A stretch of DNA of 64,000 nucleotides from positions 620,001 to 684,000 of the forward strand of contig CAVUWY010000002.1 in the NCBI GenBank assembly GCA_963745405.1, read 5' to 3'. The stretch comes from C-114 sp963745405 (lineage in GTDB: Bacteria; Chloroflexota; Limnocylindria; Limnocylindrales; CSP1-4). The notes beneath the pieces were generated by a model. It was not told the DNA's origin. It made no database searches and worked only from the letters and a program-made list of their open reading frames with translations. Shown here in pieces: positions 55,766 to 64,000 of the stretch (position 1 is the first letter of the stretch; every line of letters begins with the position of its first letter). Both the position numbers and the translations under genes were made by a program.

Positions 55766-57352
55766 ATGCGGCTGACCCGACAGCAGTGGACGATGGTGGC
55801 GGCCATCCTCGGGTCCGCCTCAGTCTTCCTCGACGCGACGATCGTCAACGTCGCCCTCAAGCGGATCGGCGAGGATCTGCCGGCCACCCTCGTCAGCGTC
55901 CTCGAGGGTCAGACGTACGTCACCAGCGGCTACCTCGCGACCCTGGCCGCCCTGCTCATCCTCGCCGGTGCGCTGGCCGACTTCTACGGCCGGCGGCGGG
56001 TCTTCACGATCGGCCTGATCGCGTTCGGCATCACCTCGGCCCTGTGCGGACTCGCGCCGAGCCTCGAGCTCCTCGCCCTCTTCCGCGTCTTCCAGGGAGC
56101 GGCCGGCGCGCTGCTCGTACCGTGCTCGCTCTCGATCATCACCGCGACGTTCGATGGACCGGCCCGGGGCCGGGCGTTCGGGATCTGGGCGGCGGCCACC
56201 GCGGCGACGTCGATCCTCGGGCCGCTCGTCGGTGGCATCCTCGTCGACACGGTGAGCTGGCGCCTGGCCTTCTTCCTCAACGTGCCGGTCATCCTCGTCG
56301 CCCTCTATGCCACCCGCGTCCACATGGCCGAGTCGCGGGACGAGAACGCGACGGGGAAGTTCGACTGGCTCGGGGCGGTCGTCATCGCCCTGGCCGTCGG
56401 CGGCCTTGCCTTCGGGGCGATCCGCGGCCAGGACAAGCAGTGGGAGGACCCACTCGCCTTCATCGCCCTCGGGATCGGCATCGTCTGCACGATCGCCTTC
56501 CCGATCCTCATGGCGACCCGGCCCTACCCGCTCGTGCCCCTGTCGCTCTTCAAGTCGCGCGATTTCTCGGTCATCAACCTCTCGACCCTGCTCATCTACG
56601 GCGCCCTCTACTCGACCTTCGGATTCCTCGGCCTGTTCCTCCAGGGCGTCCTCGGTTACACGGCCTTCGCGGCGGGCCTCATCGGCCTGCCGTCGGGGAT
56701 CCTGCTCACCGTCCTCTCCACGAGGGTGGGCACGGCGGCGGCGCGGATCGGCTCGCGGCCGTTCCTCGTGGTCGGACCGATCCTCATGGGACTCGGCCTG
56801 CTGTGGTACCTCCGGGTGCCGCCGACGAGCGAGCCGTGGCTGGCGGCCCTCGGCCAGCCCTCGACGCTCATCCCGCCGATGGACACGATCGTCGACATCC
56901 TGCCGGCGGTGCTGCTGTTCGGAACGGGCATCTCCCTCGTCGTCGCGCCGCTCACGACGACCCTCATGGGATCGGTGCCGGTCGGCAACGCCGGGATCGC
57001 GTCGGCCATCAACAACGCGATATCCCGGGTCGGCCAGCCGCTCCTCGCGGCGGTGATCTTCGTCGTCATCAGTGGCACGTTCTACGCGACCCTCGCCGCG
57101 AGCGTGCCCGGCCTCGACCCGAACTCGGCCGAGGTCCGCCACGACGTCCCGCCGCTCAACCCGCCGGCCGCCACGGTGCCGCCGGAGGTCGCCGAGGCGA
57201 GCAAGGTCGCCTCGACCGATGCCTTCCACCTCGCGTCGGTGGTCGGGGCCGTGCTGCTGTTCGCCGGGGCCGCCGTCAACTGGTTCGGCCTGCGCGCGCG
57301 ATCGGCCGGCACGGCGGCAGCCCAGCCGAACGCCCCGCCCGAGGCCGCCTGA
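55766..57352 (+). CDS. MFS efflux transporter, DHA2 (14-helix) type
   Basis: The 528-residue protein has fourteen predicted helices. DHA2/EmrB-type features are LDATIVNVALKRIGEDL in helix 1 and the loop GALADFYGRRRVF between helices 2 and 3. The motif-C helix is SILGPLVGGILVDTVSWRLAFFLNVP. It should export drugs or toxic compounds with protons. A periplasmic-loop-like Pro-rich segment lies between helices 13 and 14 (about 455-490). Confidence 0.92.
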   Translation: MRLTRQQWTMVAAILGSASVFLDATIVNVALKRIGEDLPATLVSVLEGQTYVTSGYLATLAALLILAGALADFYGRRRVFTIGLIAFGITSALCGLAPSLELLALFRVFQGAAGALLVPCSLSIITATFDGPARGRAFGIWAAATAATSILGPLVGGILVDTVSWRLAFFLNVPVILVALYATRVHMAESRDENATGKFDWLGAVVIALAVGGLAFGAIRGQDKQWEDPLAFIALGIGIVCTIAFPILMATRPYPLVPLSLFKSRDFSVINLSTLLIYGALYSTFGFLGLFLQGVLGYTAFAAGLIGLPSGILLTVLSTRVGTAAARIGSRPFLVVGPILMGLGLLWYLRVPPTSEPWLAALGQPSTLIPPMDTIVDILPAVLLFGTGISLVVAPLTTTLMGSVPVGNAGIASAINNAISRVGQPLLAAVIFVVISGTFYATLAASVPGLDPNSAEVRHDVPPLNPPAATVPPEVAEASKVASTDAFHLASVVGAVLLFAGAAVNWFGLRARSAGTAAAQPNAPPEAA

Positions 57353-57509
57353 TCCGACGCCCGGCGCCGCAAGGGGTCGACGACCGCCGGCGACCGTGCG
57401 GAACACCCTCCACGACGGTTGCGCACGTGAGTATGCTTGGGCGGCACAGAGCCGACCGCGCGGCGCCGCCCGGTGGCCGACGACGCGGTCCTCCAGTGGA
57501 GGGTGGTCA

Positions 57510-58295
57510 ATGTCCGGTCCCGGCGAGAGCGCCCCGACACCCGAGCAGCCGGCGGCACCGGCTCCGGATCCAGCGGCGGCTGCCCCTGCGAGCAGTCCCG
57601 CCTGGCAGCCGGCAGCAGCCGCCGCTCCGCCACCGCCGCCAGCCGCGGCACCGCCTCCGGGCCCGGGCCAGGCGGCGCCTCCGCCACCGCAGATGCCCGC
57701 CTGGGCGGCCCAGATCACCTCACGCGAGGTCGTCGCCGGTCCGGCCGGGCTCTTCTACGCCGATGTCCCGAACCGCATCTTCGCCCTGATCATCGACTAC
57801 ATCATCCTGTTCGTGATCGGGCTCATCATCGGGATCATCGTCTTCTCGGTCGTCGGGTCGCCGACGAAGGTCGTCGAGGTCCAGGACCCGAACTCGCTGC
57901 TCGGCGTCCGCTTCGACACCCAGACCAACTACATCTCGTCGCTCCTGCTCGCGGCCTTCAACATCGCGATCTCGGCGAGCTACTTCATCTACACCTGGAC
58001 CACGATGCGGGCCACGGTCGGCATGCGGGTCCTCGGGATGCAGGTCGGCAACTCGTCCGACGGCGCCACCCTCACGATGAACCAGGCCGTTCGCCGCTGG
58101 CTCGCCCTCGGTGGGATCTTCTCGCTGACCCAGGCGCTCAACCCGCTCCCGCTCCTCGGCCTCCTGATCGGGCTCGCCTCGATCGCGTGGGTGATCTTCC
58201 TGCTGATCACCACCGCTCAGAGCCCGACGAAGCAGGGCTGGCACGACAAGTTCGCCGGCAGCATCGTCGCCAAGGCCGCGCGCAGCGTCGCCTGA
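57510..58295 (+). CDS. RDD-family membrane protein
   Basis: The 261-residue protein has a long Pro/Ala-rich cytoplasmic N-terminus (1-62) and an RDD domain (about 78-255). The domain begins FYADVPNRIFALIIDYIILF, with the Arg and Asp that name the family, and contains TVGMRVLGMQV and QGWHDKFAGSIV. Three or four helices are predicted. The role is unknown, perhaps transport or envelope homeostasis. ATG 57510 follows GTGGAGGGTGG. Confidence 0.88.
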   Translation: MSGPGESAPTPEQPAAPAPDPAAAAPASSPAWQPAAAAAPPPPPAAAPPPGPGQAAPPPPQMPAWAAQITSREVVAGPAGLFYADVPNRIFALIIDYIILFVIGLIIGIIVFSVVGSPTKVVEVQDPNSLLGVRFDTQTNYISSLLLAAFNIAISASYFIYTWTTMRATVGMRVLGMQVGNSSDGATLTMNQAVRRWLALGGIFSLTQALNPLPLLGLLIGLASIAWVIFLLITTAQSPTKQGWHDKFAGSIVAKAARSVA

Positions 58296-58335
58296 CGACA
58301 CCCGCCCGGCCGGGCCGGGCCAACCTCGAGATACC

Positions 58336-58367
58336 GGAACGACCCCGCCGATCGGCGGGGTCGTTCC
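58336..58367. terminator. Perfect 32-bp palindrome after the RDD gene
   Basis: GGAACGACCCCGCCGA (58336-58351) is followed at once by its exact reverse complement. It lies 41 bases after the RDD stop and 44 before the next ATG. Such a hairpin could terminate transcription in either direction, although no T-tract follows. Confidence 0.65.
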
Positions 58368-58398
58368 GTGTCCGTCGCGGCAGCTCCAGCCATTCCGT

Positions 58399-58404
58399 GA
58401 TACT
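58399..58404 (+). promoter_or_regulatory. Leaderless-type -10 (GATACT) for the methyltransferase
   Basis: GATACT, six bases, then ATG 58411, so transcription would begin at the start codon. Confidence 0.45.
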
Positions 58405-58410
58405 CCGGGT

Positions 58411-59166
58411 ATGACCGCCGACTGGGATGCCCGGACCTACGATCGCGTCGCCGACCCACAGACCCGCTGGGGCGCGACCGTCCTCGATCGGCTGCCGCTG
58501 CGGGGCGACGAGCGGGTCCTCGACGCGGGCTGCGGCTCAGGTCGGGTGACCGAGTTGCTCCTCGAGCGCCTGCCCGACGGCCAGGTCGTCGCGCTCGATG
58601 GTTCGGCGGCGATGATCGACGAGGCGCGACGGCGACTCGCCACTGCCGAGACTGCCGGCCGCGTCATCTTCGTGACCGCCGACCTGCTCGACCCGCTCCC
58701 GATCGACCCGCCCGTCGATGCGATCCTCTCGACGGCGACGTTCCACTGGATCACTGACCACGACTCGCTGTTCCGTAACCTCGCCGCGGTGATCCGACCC
58801 GGCGGGCGGTTCGTCGCCCAGTGCGGCGGTGCAGGGAACGTCGCCACCGTGCTCGCCGCGGCCGAGGTGGTGCCGGGCTTCGTGCCCTTCGAGGACCCGT
58901 GGCTCTTCGCGACCCCGAAGGAGACAGCCGACCGGCTGGCCGAGGCCGGCTTCGTCGAGATCGAGACGTGGCTCAACCCCGAACCGACGCCGCTCGCCCC
59001 GGGGGAGGAGTTGGAGACATTCCTCGCGACCGTCGTCCTCCGCGAGCACCTCGCCCGGCTGCCCGCCGGGGACCGCGGACGGTACGTCCACGAGGTGGCG
59101 CGGCGAATGCCACGACCGGAGATCGACTACATCCGCCTCAACCTCGTCGCGACTCGAGGGTCCTGA
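58411..59166 (+). CDS. Class I SAM-dependent methyltransferase
   Basis: The 251-residue protein has motif I VLDAGCGSGRVTELLLERL (about 37-55), motif II VVALDGSAAMIDEARRRL and AILSTATFHWITDH, with the post-I and III strands in order. It resembles trans-aconitate-type methyltransferases by the FHWITDHDSLFRNLA stretch. The substrate is not certain. Confidence 0.88.
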   Translation: MTADWDARTYDRVADPQTRWGATVLDRLPLRGDERVLDAGCGSGRVTELLLERLPDGQVVALDGSAAMIDEARRRLATAETAGRVIFVTADLLDPLPIDPPVDAILSTATFHWITDHDSLFRNLAAVIRPGGRFVAQCGGAGNVATVLAAAEVVPGFVPFEDPWLFATPKETADRLAEAGFVEIETWLNPEPTPLAPGEELETFLATVVLREHLARLPAGDRGRYVHEVARRMPRPEIDYIRLNLVATRGS

Positions 59167-59181
59167 CCGCAGAGCGGCGGC

Positions 59182-60018
59182 CTAGGACCAGTTGCCGAGC
59201 GGGCGAAGGAAGTCCGCGATCAACTCGACCAGCCGGTCCGGTGCCTCCATCCCGATCATGTGGGCGACATCCGGAAGAAGGACGGCCCGTGCATCCGGGA
59301 CGTTCGCCTCGAGATATCGGGCTGTCGCGGCCACGCCACTCACGTCCAGGAGGCCGGCGACGGCGAGGACCGGGACGCGGAGGTCCGCGAGGCGGTCGGC
59401 CGCTCGTGGGTCGAGGACGATCGGCCGGCCGTCGACACGGCCGGGTGTGAGGAGCGGGGTATTCATCTCCCGGACCGACTCCCGGATCGCGGCCGGGACG
59501 CGGGTCGACGCCTGGCCCGGTCCGTCGACCCAAAGCCGGACCTCGAGGCCCACGAGCGCGTCGACGTCACGCGGCTCGTTGTCGTAGAGGCGATCCCCTT
59601 CATCGAACAGGGCCTGCTCCTCGGCCGTGACCGGACCTTCGAACCCACCGAGCCCGGTCGCCACACCGACGAGGGCCACGAACCGGTCGGGGAACTCGAT
59701 CGCGGTGTCGAAGGCGACCTGGCCGCCCCGACTATTGCCGACGAGGGCAGCGCGGCCGACTTCCCAGCCATCGAGGACGGCGATCAGATCGGAGCGGTTG
59801 CTGAACTCCACGTCCCCGGTCGTGGAGCGACCGAAGCTCCGCATGTCGTAGCGGATCGCCCGATAGCCGGCGGCGACGAGGCCGGGGACTACCGGGTCCC
59901 AGGCCCGTAGGTCGGCGATCCCGGCATGGACCAGGACGACCGGTGGGCCGTCGCCGTCGGCCAGCGAATAGAGGCTTGCACCGGGAACCGGGATCCGGCG
60001 TTCGATGGTGGGCGCCAT
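59182..60018 (-). CDS. Alpha/beta hydrolase
   Basis: The 278-residue protein has the fold's oxyanion strand VVLVHAGIADLRAWDPVVPG and the nucleophile elbow GNSRGGQVAF with Ser near 94. The acid is in VPVLAVAGLLDVSG and the catalytic His in DVAHMIGMEAPDR. It is probably an esterase or lactonase. It is convergent with the methyltransferase gene and 29 bases from the upstream metallo-beta-lactamase gene. Confidence 0.9.
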   Translation of the reverse strand: MAPTIERRIPVPGASLYSLADGDGPPVVLVHAGIADLRAWDPVVPGLVAAGYRAIRYDMRSFGRSTTGDVEFSNRSDLIAVLDGWEVGRAALVGNSRGGQVAFDTAIEFPDRFVALVGVATGLGGFEGPVTAEEQALFDEGDRLYDNEPRDVDALVGLEVRLWVDGPGQASTRVPAAIRESVREMNTPLLTPGRVDGRPIVLDPRAADRLADLRVPVLAVAGLLDVSGVAATARYLEANVPDARAVLLPDVAHMIGMEAPDRLVELIADFLRPLGNWS

Positions 60019-60047
60019 CGGCTCCTCCTGTCGGTTGCTCCTGTCTG

Positions 60048-60602
60048 CTACTCCGGTCGGGCTACCCGGAAGGGGCCGCCGTGGCCGGGGATGACGATGT
60101 CGGCCGCGGCGAGGATGCGAGCGCGGCCGACCTCGATGGCCGCCTGGTCGTCACCGAGCGGGTCGACCTCCGGCGTCCGGTCCTCGCGCCACCACAGGTG
60201 GGTCATCGCGTACACGCCGTCATCGGCCTCGACGATGAGGGAGGCATCCTCGGCGGTGTGGCCGGGCGTGAGCCACAGCTGGGCGTTGGGCGAGAGTCGG
60301 TAGCCATCGCCGTCGTGGTCGAGCCACTGGTCGCCGACGTAACGAGCCCAGAAATCGACCACCTCGGCGTTCGGGAACAGGGCCACGTTGATCGTGTGGT
60401 CGGGATGGTGGTGGGAGAGGAAAACGTGGGTTACCGCTTCGGGGGCGACGTCGAGGGCCCGGAGCGGATCGAGGATGCGATCGCGGTGGGCCACCATGCC
60501 GGGATCCACGACGATCCGCGCGTCGCCGTCCCGCACGAGGACGACGCTGCTGCCCACGCGCTCCCCGGCATAGCCGGCGTGGAGGAGGTCGACCTTCGTC
60601 AT
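60048..60602 (-). CDS. Metallo-beta-lactamase-fold hydrolase
   Basis: The 184-residue protein has the zinc-binding core VFLSHHHPDHTINVALFP, then LTPGHTAEDASLIVEA and a final VIPGHGGPF, all typical of glyoxalase II/MBLAC-like hydrolases. The substrate is unknown. TACACT ends six bases before ATG 60602, so the mRNA is likely leaderless and this start is better than the one nine codons upstream. Confidence 0.88.
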   Translation of the reverse strand: MTKVDLLHAGYAGERVGSSVVLVRDGDARIVVDPGMVAHRDRILDPLRALDVAPEAVTHVFLSHHHPDHTINVALFPNAEVVDFWARYVGDQWLDHDGDGYRLSPNAQLWLTPGHTAEDASLIVEADDGVYAMTHLWWREDRTPEVDPLGDDQAAIEVGRARILAAADIVIPGHGGPFRVARPE

Positions 60603-60735
60603 GTGTCGAGTGTACGGGCGAAGGCACATTCGTCGGGCCGCTCGGTGGACGGACGACGATGGCCCGCCGAGAGCGCTGGGCCGACCATGACGTCATCGAC
60701 CTCCGAGCCCACTGCGCTACCCGGCGCGACACCGA

Positions 60736-60996
60736 ATGAAGGAATTGACCGACATGTCTCCGATCGCCGCCTACGCCATCGCGCGGGCCGAAGGTCGCCT
60801 CGACCCCCGTCCCGCCCCCCGCCGCTCGCGCCGCGACCGCGGCATCTCCAGCCAGCCCGGCACCGGGCTCGGTCCCCGCTTCCGCCGGCTCTTCGGCGGC
60901 GCGCCTCGGCTCGCCCGGGAGCCTGGGTTCGCCGGCTACAGCGACGGCACGTTCTTCGTCATCGTCCCGAACCTGGTCGCATATCCCTACCGCTGA
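60736..60996 (+). CDS. Small Arg-rich protein of unknown function
   Basis: The 86-residue product begins MKELTDMSPIAAYAIARAEG, has an Arg/Pro-rich middle (residues 25-60) and ends with a hydrophobic SDGTFFVIVPNLVAYPYR strand. ATG 60754 is an alternative start. No family is recognised, and coding support is modest. Confidence 0.45.
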   Translation: MKELTDMSPIAAYAIARAEGRLDPRPAPRRSRRDRGISSQPGTGLGPRFRRLFGGAPRLAREPGFAGYSDGTFFVIVPNLVAYPYR

Positions 60997-61047
60997 CCGA
61001 CCCCTCCGCGTCGTCTCCCCGCCTCCCTCGGCCGTCCGCTCTCCCGG

Positions 61048-61704
61048 TCAACCGCCCGGCAGGTCGGACGGCCGATCCACGTCCACGAGGGTCGCTCCCG
61101 TCGGGTCGAGCGGCCGCCACTCGGCGGTCGCCAGCACCGCGGTCGTCAGCCGGCCGAGCACGGACCGCATCCGCCGCTCGTCGCTGCGGAGGGCCGCCTC
61201 GACCGCGGCCCGCGCCGGATCGCGTCGTACCGCGAACGGGAAGACCGCCATGGTCGATCCGTCGCGCTGGAGCTCCGCCTCGAGGCGTGCGCAGTCGGGC
61301 GCGGTCGCGAGGCCACCTGCGGGCGCGTCCTGCTCGAGCGCATCGATGAGCGCTCGCAGGACCGCCGGGACGAGCGTCGGCATGTCGCCGGCAACGACCA
61401 CCGCGAAGTCATCGCCCTGTTCAGCATCGGGCGCCGCGGGTCCGGCGAGCCACTCGAGCGCGATCGCCAGCCCGGCGACGGGGCCCTCGAAGGCGCTCGG
61501 ATCGCGAAGCGCGACGGCGTGGACCGGGAGTCCCCAGGGCACCGACGACGTCGGATCGAGGACCACGAGAAGGCTGTCGCATGCCTCGGCGACGGCGGCC
61601 ACCGTCCAGGCGAGGAGCGACCGACCGTCGGGCATCGAGGCGGCGAGCTTGTCGGCACCGTAGCGGCTCGACCGTCCGCCGGCGAGCACGATCCCGGCGG
61701 TCAT
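61048..61704 (-). CDS. MobA-like molybdenum cofactor nucleotidyltransferase
   Basis: The 218-residue protein has the NTP-transferase signature IVLAGGRSSRYGADKLAAS and the metal-binding VVVAGDMPTLVPAVL. This matches MobA-type enzymes that attach GMP (or CMP) to molybdopterin. A generic sugar-nucleotide transferase is less likely given its length and motifs. Its start overlaps the selB stop by four bases, linking molybdenum cofactor and selenium functions in one operon. Confidence 0.85.
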   Translation of the reverse strand: MTAGIVLAGGRSSRYGADKLAASMPDGRSLLAWTVAAVAEACDSLLVVLDPTSSVPWGLPVHAVALRDPSAFEGPVAGLAIALEWLAGPAAPDAEQGDDFAVVVAGDMPTLVPAVLRALIDALEQDAPAGGLATAPDCARLEAELQRDGSTMAVFPFAVRRDPARAAVEAALRSDERRMRSVLGRLTTAVLATAEWRPLDPTGATLVDVDRPSDLPGG

Positions 61705-63551
61705 CTCATGCCCCTGGGTCCGGGGACGTGGCCGGCCGGCGTCCGGCGGAGGACTCCGCGCCGGTCGAGCTCCTCGAGGATCGCCATGACGTAGCGCCGG
61801 CTCGTTCCAGTCGCGTCGCGCAACGCGGCGGGCGACAGTGGGGCGGCAGTCGCCAACCGGAGTGCCGTGGCGGCGAGGTCGTCGAACGTGGCCAACTCGT
61901 AGGCGAGGCCGTCGTCGAGGACGACGATCCGACCGGCCGCCTGGAGCGCCCGCACCCCATCCGGCGGGCAGCCGACCGCGACGGCCGCCTGGTCGAGCGG
62001 TGGCGGTGCCGGCACGGCAAGGGCTCGCTCGAGCCGATCCATGGCGGCGAGGGTGCTCGGCGGCAGCCCGACGGATCCCGCGCCCGGCAGGTGGATCCGG
62101 TCGCCGTCGCGGGCGAGCCGGCCGCCCGCGACGAGGGCGTCGATCGTGTCGGCGGCGATGGCCGCGGCGAGGGCACGGTCGACGGTCACGCCCCGGCGGA
62201 GCGTCCGGACGAGGGCTGGCCGCAGCTCGGCGAGGGAGACGCCATCGGCCGGCGCCGCAGCGACCGCCGCCAGGGCGCTGATCTCGAGGTCCGCGGCGAC
62301 GTCCGGGGCGAGGTGCGCGGTCGCTCGGCCTTCCCTCGGCAGCACGCCGTGGAGCGCGAGGCGGGCGGCGGCACGGTCCCCGGACTCGGCGGCGAGGGCG
62401 ACCAGTCGATCCGGCGTCGAGCGTCGGCGCGACGGCCCGATGACAGCGAGCGGATCGAGGACGATCCCCCCGGCGATCGTCATCGCCGGCGATGGCCGGC
62501 GGAGGACGAATCGGTCTCCCGCTGCGACCGCGAGGGGGCGATCGACCCGGATGCGGACCACGCTACGGCCGTCGGCGAGGTCGACGAGGTCGCGCTTCCC
62601 CCGGCCGATCCTGGCCGAGGCGACCGCCGTCCCGAGGTGGATCCGATGGACGGAGCCGGCCGCCGGTGGCCAGGCGGCCGCGCGACGTGCCGTGTCGTCG
62701 ATGATCGACGGCGCCCGCAGGAGGGCGATCAGCTCGGTCGTCACCTGGACCGCCGGGTCGCTGGTCACGACATCGCCGCGTTCCGGCGGCGGCTCGACCT
62801 GGCCGGCGAGATTGATCGCCACGCGCCCTCCGCCCTCGACCGAGTCGACCGCGGCGTTGTGGACCTGGAGCTCGCGGGCCCGCACCGAGCGGCCACCCGG
62901 TTCGAGCCGGAGGGTGTCGCCGCGGGCGAGCCGCCCGCCCCGCAGCGACCCCGTAACGACAGTGCCGCGGCCACGAACGGTGAAGATCCGATCGATGGCG
63001 AGCCGTGGCGCGCGGGGACCCGCGACTGCCACGGACGCCGTCAGCCGCGCCGGCAGCGCCGCCACGAGCTCGGCGAGCTCGGCGATCCCGTCCCCACGGG
63101 ACGAGGAGACCGCAACGACCGGCGAGCCGGCGAGTGACGTCCGCGCCAACAGCCGCTCCACCTCCGCGACCACCGCCGCAGCCCGAGCCGACTCGACGAG
63201 GTCGACCTTCGTGACCGCGGCGAGGCCCACCTCGACCCCGAGCGCGTCGAGCAGCTCGAGGTGCTCGAACGTCTGCGCCCGCGGCCCGTCGTCGGCTGCC
63301 ACCACGAGGAGCGCAGCGTCGATCTCGCCGGCCCCGACGAGCATGTTGCCGACCAGACGGTCGTGCCCGGGGACGTCGACGAAGTCGATCTCGCGTCCGT
63401 CCGCCATCCGCAGATGGGCATACCCGACGTCGATCGTCATCCCTCGCCGTCGTTCCTCGGGCAGCCGATCGGCGTCGATCCCGGTCATGGCGCGGAGGAG
63501 CGACGTCTTGCCGTGGTCGATGTGGCCGGCCGTCCCGACGACGACGGTCAT
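61701..63551 (-). CDS. selB: Selenocysteine-specific elongation factor
   Basis: SelB delivers Sec-tRNA to UGA codons marked by a SECIS hairpin. The 616-residue GTPase has G1 GTAGHIDHGKTSLLRAMTG, the effector region ERRRGMTIDVGYAHL, G3 DVPGHDRLVGNML and G4 VTKVDL. Domains II and III follow (about 170-340). The C-terminal winged-helix repeats that bind SECIS RNA end in RDATGTSRRYVMAILEELD. It is preceded by selA, with a four-base overlap. Confidence 0.95.
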   Translation of the reverse strand: MTVVVGTAGHIDHGKTSLLRAMTGIDADRLPEERRRGMTIDVGYAHLRMADGREIDFVDVPGHDRLVGNMLVGAGEIDAALLVVAADDGPRAQTFEHLELLDALGVEVGLAAVTKVDLVESARAAAVVAEVERLLARTSLAGSPVVAVSSSRGDGIAELAELVAALPARLTASVAVAGPRAPRLAIDRIFTVRGRGTVVTGSLRGGRLARGDTLRLEPGGRSVRARELQVHNAAVDSVEGGGRVAINLAGQVEPPPERGDVVTSDPAVQVTTELIALLRAPSIIDDTARRAAAWPPAAGSVHRIHLGTAVASARIGRGKRDLVDLADGRSVVRIRVDRPLAVAAGDRFVLRRPSPAMTIAGGIVLDPLAVIGPSRRRSTPDRLVALAAESGDRAAARLALHGVLPREGRATAHLAPDVAADLEISALAAVAAAPADGVSLAELRPALVRTLRRGVTVDRALAAAIAADTIDALVAGGRLARDGDRIHLPGAGSVGLPPSTLAAMDRLERALAVPAPPPLDQAAVAVGCPPDGVRALQAAGRIVVLDDGLAYELATFDDLAATALRLATAAPLSPAALRDATGTSRRYVMAILEELDRRGVLRRTPAGHVPGPRGMR

Positions 63552-64000
63552 CCCGGGTGCGGCGGCTCCGAGCCGGTCGGCACGACGCCGGTCTCGGCCC
63601 CGGCCTGACCACCACCGGCGGATCCAGCCGTGGCGACGGTGGTCGCGGCGACGATCGCCGCCTCGAGCGCCCCGATCAGCGCATCGTCGTCAGCCGGAGC
63701 CACCGTCCGGAGGTCGAGCAGGACCGCGTCGTCGTCGATCCGCCCGATCACCGCCGGCTCCCCGGTCCGCAATCGCGCCAGCAGGTCATCCGCAGATCCG
63801 ACCCTGACGGCGATGCCCCACGACGGGATCGTCTCGCCGGGCAGCGAGCCGCCGCCGACCGTGGCGTCGAGCGCGACCGCCTTGATCGAGCGCCGATGTT
63901 CCGACGGGACGGTCATCACGAGGCCGAGCACGGCCGCCTCGGCCCGGTCCCGGACGTCGTCGACCGTCGCCGAGATCATCCGCCAGACGGGGATCTCGTC
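63548..64000 (-). CDS. selA: L-seryl-tRNA(Sec) selenium transferase, 3' part (cut by window edge)
   Basis: SelA converts seryl-tRNA(Sec) to selenocysteinyl-tRNA(Sec) with selenophosphate, using PLP. The last 150 codons are inside the window: IPVWRMISA, then the C-terminal domain with VGGGSLPGETIPSWGIAV, a hallmark of the family, and the end strands IGRIDDDAVLLDLRTV. The PLP-binding lysine lies beyond the right edge. Its stop overlaps the selB ATG by four bases. Confidence 0.93.
   Translation of the reverse strand, partial: DEIPVWRMISATVDDVRDRAEAAVLGLVMTVPSEHRRSIKAVALDATVGGGSLPGETIPSWGIAVRVGSADDLLARLRTGEPAVIGRIDDDAVLLDLRTVAPADDDALIGALEAAIVAATTVATAGSAGGGQAGAETGVVPTGSEPPHPG

Overview
The window is a GC-rich (about 70%) bacterial chromosome segment with tightly packed housekeeping genes, no rRNA, no CRISPR array and no recognisable insertion sequence. 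The gene content (leuS, rho, obg-nadD-rsfS, pyrG, comEA-comEC-holA, a zwf-opcA-pgl pentose phosphate operon, selA-selB, YhaN/YhaO-like nuclease pair) and the very high GC fit a member of Chloroflexota, perhaps near Limnocylindria. An actinobacterial origin is less likely but not excluded. This placement is inference from gene content only.

Layout. 1-2.1 kb (minus): start of a response regulator, a YgjP-type metallopeptidase and a G1-type glutamic peptidase lipoprotein. 2.1-4.8 kb (plus): tRNA-Ala and leuS. 4.8-6.5 kb: a CGNR zinc-finger regulator divergent from two small genes across a repeat-rich promoter region, then a three-blade propeller-like protein. 6.7-9.1 kb: envelope and unknown proteins. 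9.5-14.7 kb (plus): comEA, comEC, an HD-domain gene and holA. 14.8-20.9 kb (minus): zinc ribbon, rsfS, nadD, obg, a LysM/M23 hydrolase and rho. 21.3-25.2 kb (minus): an unknown gene, talC, a small membrane-anchored protein and pyrG with a frameshift. 25.3-31.0 kb (minus): an ABC-2 exporter operon with a duplicated-domain protein of unknown function, a small membrane protein, an EamA transporter and a HAD phosphatase with a frameshift. 31.3-36.0 kb: psuG, an S9 peptidase, a PfkB kinase and a GNAT gene. 36.1-44.1 kb (plus): tkt, rpiB, zwf, opcA, pgl and a GNAT-hydrolase fusion. 44.1-49.4 kb: citrate synthase, an MFS transporter, a DUF2231-Rieske protein, a P-loop kinase, a secreted protein and a YCII protein. 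49.9-54.2 kb (minus): EamA transporter and the YhaN/YhaO pair. 54.6-61.0 kb: zinc-ribbon protein, DHA2-type efflux pump, RDD protein, methyltransferase, hydrolase, metallo-beta-lactamase-fold protein and a small protein. 61.0-64.0 kb (minus): MobA-like, selB and the 3' part of selA.

Functionally, the 36-43 kb operon supplies the oxidative pentose phosphate pathway to 6-phosphogluconate (Zwf with its activator OpcA, then Pgl) plus the non-oxidative enzymes Tkt and RpiB. TalC lies apart, and no 6-phosphogluconate dehydrogenase is seen. The right end encodes selenocysteine insertion next to a molybdenum-cofactor nucleotidyltransferase, suggesting a selenium/molybdenum enzyme such as formate dehydrogenase elsewhere.

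Two expression features recur. Many starts sit 6-8 bases downstream of a TANNNT hexamer, implying leaderless mRNAs. Several hairpins at gene ends lack a T-tract. Two genes, pyrG and the HAD phosphatase, carry single-base frame disruptions that look like consensus or assembly errors but need checking. The best candidates for under-described biology are the CGNR/small-membrane-protein locus (4.8-6.1 kb), the duplicated-domain protein of the ABC operon (27.4-28.0 kb), the membrane-spanning Rad50-like ATPase (50.7-53.0 kb) and the apparent CTG starts of two EamA genes.
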